Of a stretch of DNA of 31,342 nt, positions 29,893-31,342 are shown piece by piece (positions within the stretch are counted from its first letter, which is position 1; each line of letters begins with the position of its first letter). The DNA comes from a virus: IMG/VR virus record IMGVR_UViG_3300047358_000026, positions 1 through 31,342 of that record; one strand, written 5' to 3'. The translations under genes and the position numbers were made by a program. The notes under the pieces were generated by a model. That model had not been told where the DNA came from and made no database searches. It saw only the letters and a program-made list of their open reading frames with translations.

Positions 29893-30278
29893 ACAAACCT
29901 CAAAATAATGGTGGTGAGTGCGGCGGTGCCTGCCGCGATGGATGCGATCATAATAATCGCTGTTGAGTCTAACTGTGTAAGTCCCTCAGAAGGGGGTAAT
30001 TCTGCGCTCTCAGGCGTTTCCTCCACAGTGGGAGGGGTTGGTAAAGGGTCAGAGAAAATCACGTCCTCGTGCCCCACAACCACAAATTTCTTCGGGTTGT
30101 GTTCTGATCGCACAAGCTGATTCCGCTGCACCATATTACTGAGGGTTTTCTTCACTTGGTCTTTCGACATCCGAACACTGCGTTCCCGCAAGCGCGAGTG
30201 GATGCCGTTATAGGCGAGTGGCCCGTGGGCCTTGACGATTAAATAGATCTCCTTCGAGAATCCATGTTTAGGTTTCAT
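29889..30278 (-). CDS. Winged-helix protein with C-terminal membrane anchor
   Basis: A 129-residue protein with an odd architecture. Residues 1-70 form a winged helix-turn-helix (SKEIYLIVKAHGPLAYNGIH, SRLRERSVRMSKDQVKKTL, NPKKFVVVGHE). Residues 72-103 are a Pro/Glu-rich linker. Residues 106-128 (TAIIMIASIAAGTAALTTII) are one hydrophobic span. The predicted topology is a cytoplasmic DNA-binding domain tied to the inner membrane. It lies between the annealing protein and the SSB-tailed protein in a tightly overlapping operon. A part in anchoring or segregating replicating DNA is possible; function unknown. Confidence 0.75.
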   Translation of the reverse strand: MKPKHGFSKEIYLIVKAHGPLAYNGIHSRLRERSVRMSKDQVKKTLSNMVQRNQLVRSEHNPKKFVVVGHEDVIFSDPLPTPPTVEETPESAELPPSEGLTQLDSTAIIMIASIAAGTAALTTIILRFV

Positions 30279-30886
30279 TGCTGGTTCTCCTTCACAGTTT
30301 TATTGATGTATCTTCGGGTCTGGCTACCAAGCAGTGACCACGTCGCAACGGTTCGTTCCTGATCGGTCACAAGGCTGGCCCAGATCTCTAGGATTTTTGC
30401 GTTGTTCTCGCTCTGTACTGCCTGCGCGAGTTCGTTTGCCAACAGCTTGTCGGCTTCGTTTGGTACGGTGGCCGGATCTTCTGACTGAACGTCAGCCATA
30501 ACGCCACGGCGCTTGTCGAATTGCTCGGGTGTCATGCGCGAGTCCGAGTACAGATACCGAGCGATACCGAAGGACACAGCGGCGCGTTTGAATGCGTCAC
30601 TGAACCCGCCTTTGTCGCCTTCGATTGAGGTCTCACCGGCACCGTCTGACTTGGCGATCCACTCCCCGTCTATTTTCACAGAGAGGGTGCAACAGTAGTT
30701 GCCACACACTTCCGAGAAATGTGTCTGCCAGTTCTCAGTACCGACAACTTCGTCCAAACGGTTCTGGACTTGGCGGGCATCAACGTAGGACAGCATCTTG
30801 CCGCCCGGCCCTTTACGTTCTTTCACTTCTCCCTTAGCCCACGGCCTACTGAGCGCGTGGTAAATTTCACTTGCAGTTGATTGCAT
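30275..30886 (-). CDS. Rad52/Rad22-family ssDNA annealing protein
   Basis: A 203-residue protein. The N-terminal portion, SYVDARQVQNRLDEVVG then NWQTHF, and the signature GDKGGFSDAFKRAAVSFG followed by IARYLY (residues 90-113) are those of phage Rad52/Rad22 single-strand annealing proteins, which form rings on ssDNA and anneal complementary strands. The C-terminal third is variable and acidic. It is encoded beside the SSB-tailed protein and on the other strand from NinG, giving a complete recombination set (annealing, ssDNA binding, branch cutting). The ATG at 30886 lies inside the preceding gene's end (20-base overlap). Confidence 0.9.
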   Translation of the reverse strand: MQSTASEIYHALSRPWAKGEVKERKGPGGKMLSYVDARQVQNRLDEVVGTENWQTHFSEVCGNYCCTLSVKIDGEWIAKSDGAGETSIEGDKGGFSDAFKRAAVSFGIARYLYSDSRMTPEQFDKRRGVMADVQSEDPATVPNEADKLLANELAQAVQSENNAKILEIWASLVTDQERTVATWSLLGSQTRRYINKTVKENQQ

Positions 30887-31118
30887 TCATCAGCTCCTTG
30901 ACCTTTTCTCTAATGAAGGTTTGTCGTTCAAAAGTGCCGTAAGGCATCTCACAGTTGCGGATCTCGTCAACGATCCGCGCACTATCAATTACTTTTTCGG
31001 CTGACTTAGTAAGTTCAGCCAGAGGGTCTGACCCAAACAGATGGGCTAGCGGCTTTGCCACCAACTCATCGTCCGGCCCAAGATCGTCCTCAAACATTTC
31101 TGATTTGACTCTGCTCAT
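30867..31118 (-). CDS. Small hypothetical protein in recombination operon
   Basis: An 83-residue protein from ATG 31118: MSRVKSEMFEDDLGPDDE, PLAHLFGSDPLAELTKSAEK, and a basic-acidic C-terminus (RQTFIREKVKELMNAINCK). Mostly helical; no family recognised. Upstream in-frame ATG starts up to 31274 were rejected because GGAGGTGCTGTA just before 31118 is a strong ribosome binding site and the stop of the previous gene lies there (TAATG). It overlaps the annealing-protein gene by 20 bases, so it is cotranslated with it. Confidence 0.72.
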   Translation of the reverse strand: MSRVKSEMFEDDLGPDDELVAKPLAHLFGSDPLAELTKSAEKVIDSARIVDEIRNCEMPYGTFERQTFIREKVKELMNAINCK

Positions 31119-31342
31119 TACAGCACCTCCGTCACGACACCGATCACTCGACGGCGTTCGATGATGAAGTATTGACCGGCTGGGTTGCCGTTCAGAACGT
31201 CGGCATCTTCCAGCCCACCCTGAACGTCGGACTCCTCGCCGTTGTGTGGGTGTTGCTTCACTTCGAGGTCGCACTCGTTGACAAGCAAGTCAACAAGCCG
31301 ATCCATCTCATCGCGGGTGTCAGCAATCAGGCCGGTGTCGAA
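31118..31342 (-). CDS. Hypothetical protein, 5' truncated by window edge
   Basis: At least 74 residues are open to the window edge, reading FDTGLIADTRDEMDRLVDLL, then NPAGQYFIIERRRVIGVVTE. The internal ATG at 31306 has no ribosome binding site, so the gene most likely begins outside the window. No family recognised; the last strand pair (YFIIERRRVIGVV) suggests a small beta domain. It is the upstream neighbour of the annealing operon and ends with a TAATG overlap. Confidence 0.6.
   Translation of the reverse strand, partial: FDTGLIADTRDEMDRLVDLLVNECDLEVKQHPHNGEESDVQGGLEDADVLNGNPAGQYFIIERRRVIGVVTEVL

Noticed and set aside
1-31342. Terminal repeats, att sites, tRNA genes, integrase
   Set aside because: None could be recognised: window ends share no obvious sequence, no tRNA-like cloverleaf or integrase motif was seen, and small or distant cases cannot be excluded by eye.

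Overview
The window looks like part of the genome of a tailed, short-tailed (podovirus-type) bacteriophage. The core of the evidence is a T7-style virion gene order on the + strand: terminase small and large subunits, head-tail connector (portal), scaffold, major capsid protein, tail tubular proteins A and B, three internal (ejection) proteins and a T7-gp17-like tail fibre. Several small accessory proteins (26160-28503) resemble families that recur in marine phages, so a marine Gram-negative host is likely; a lipoprotein signal and sigma70-like promoters fit this. This is inference from remembered family resemblance, not from a search. No integrase, no T7-type RNA polymerase, no DNA polymerase and no tRNA were seen. 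The window is cut from a larger genome, because an incomplete gene runs off each end.

Layout. (1) 1-184: 3' part of a YdaS/Cro-like regulator, then a terminator and a 344-base leader region. (2) 529-3552, + strand: tightly overlapped early-type genes: a coiled-coil protein, a PAPS-reductase-like PP-loop protein, NinG, a small hypothetical, an HTH-metallophosphoesterase fusion and two small proteins. (3) 3530-4214, - strand: a three-gene operon (small protein, acidic 94-aa protein, 52-aa lipoprotein) read from a near-consensus sigma70 promoter at 4239-4267. (4) 4358-9813, + strand: packaging and head-assembly genes. (5) 9814-11129: capsid transcription unit with its own promoter candidate, structured leader, capsid gene, a small possible decoration protein and a strong rho-independent terminator. 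(6) 11141-21031: tail tube and ejection proteins. (7) 21028-26525: an unusually rich adsorption module with a T7-type fibre N-terminus, two glycine-rich adhesins, a chaperone-like protein, a pectate-lyase-type beta-helix spike and a GTA-like spike base protein. (8) 26527-28589: small basic and membrane proteins with a lysis cassette (holins, M15 endolysin, C-terminally anchored membrane protein, 29-aa membrane peptide). (9) 28586-31342, - strand: replication/recombination operon with a Rad52-family annealing protein, a small protein ending in an SSB-type acidic tail, a winged-helix protein with a C-terminal membrane anchor, a zinc-knuckle protein and an HTH protein.

How it fits together. The two strands converge at 28589 with no visible terminator. 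The rightward block 4358-28589 would be the late (virion and lysis) transcript(s), while the leftward right-hand operon and the 529-3552 block provide DNA metabolism. Most genes are coupled by ATGA/TAATG overlaps. The best candidates for undescribed biology are the membrane-anchored winged-helix protein beside the SSB-tailed and Rad52 proteins, the extra galactose-binding-like domain in the tail nozzle protein, and the layered receptor-binding cassette.
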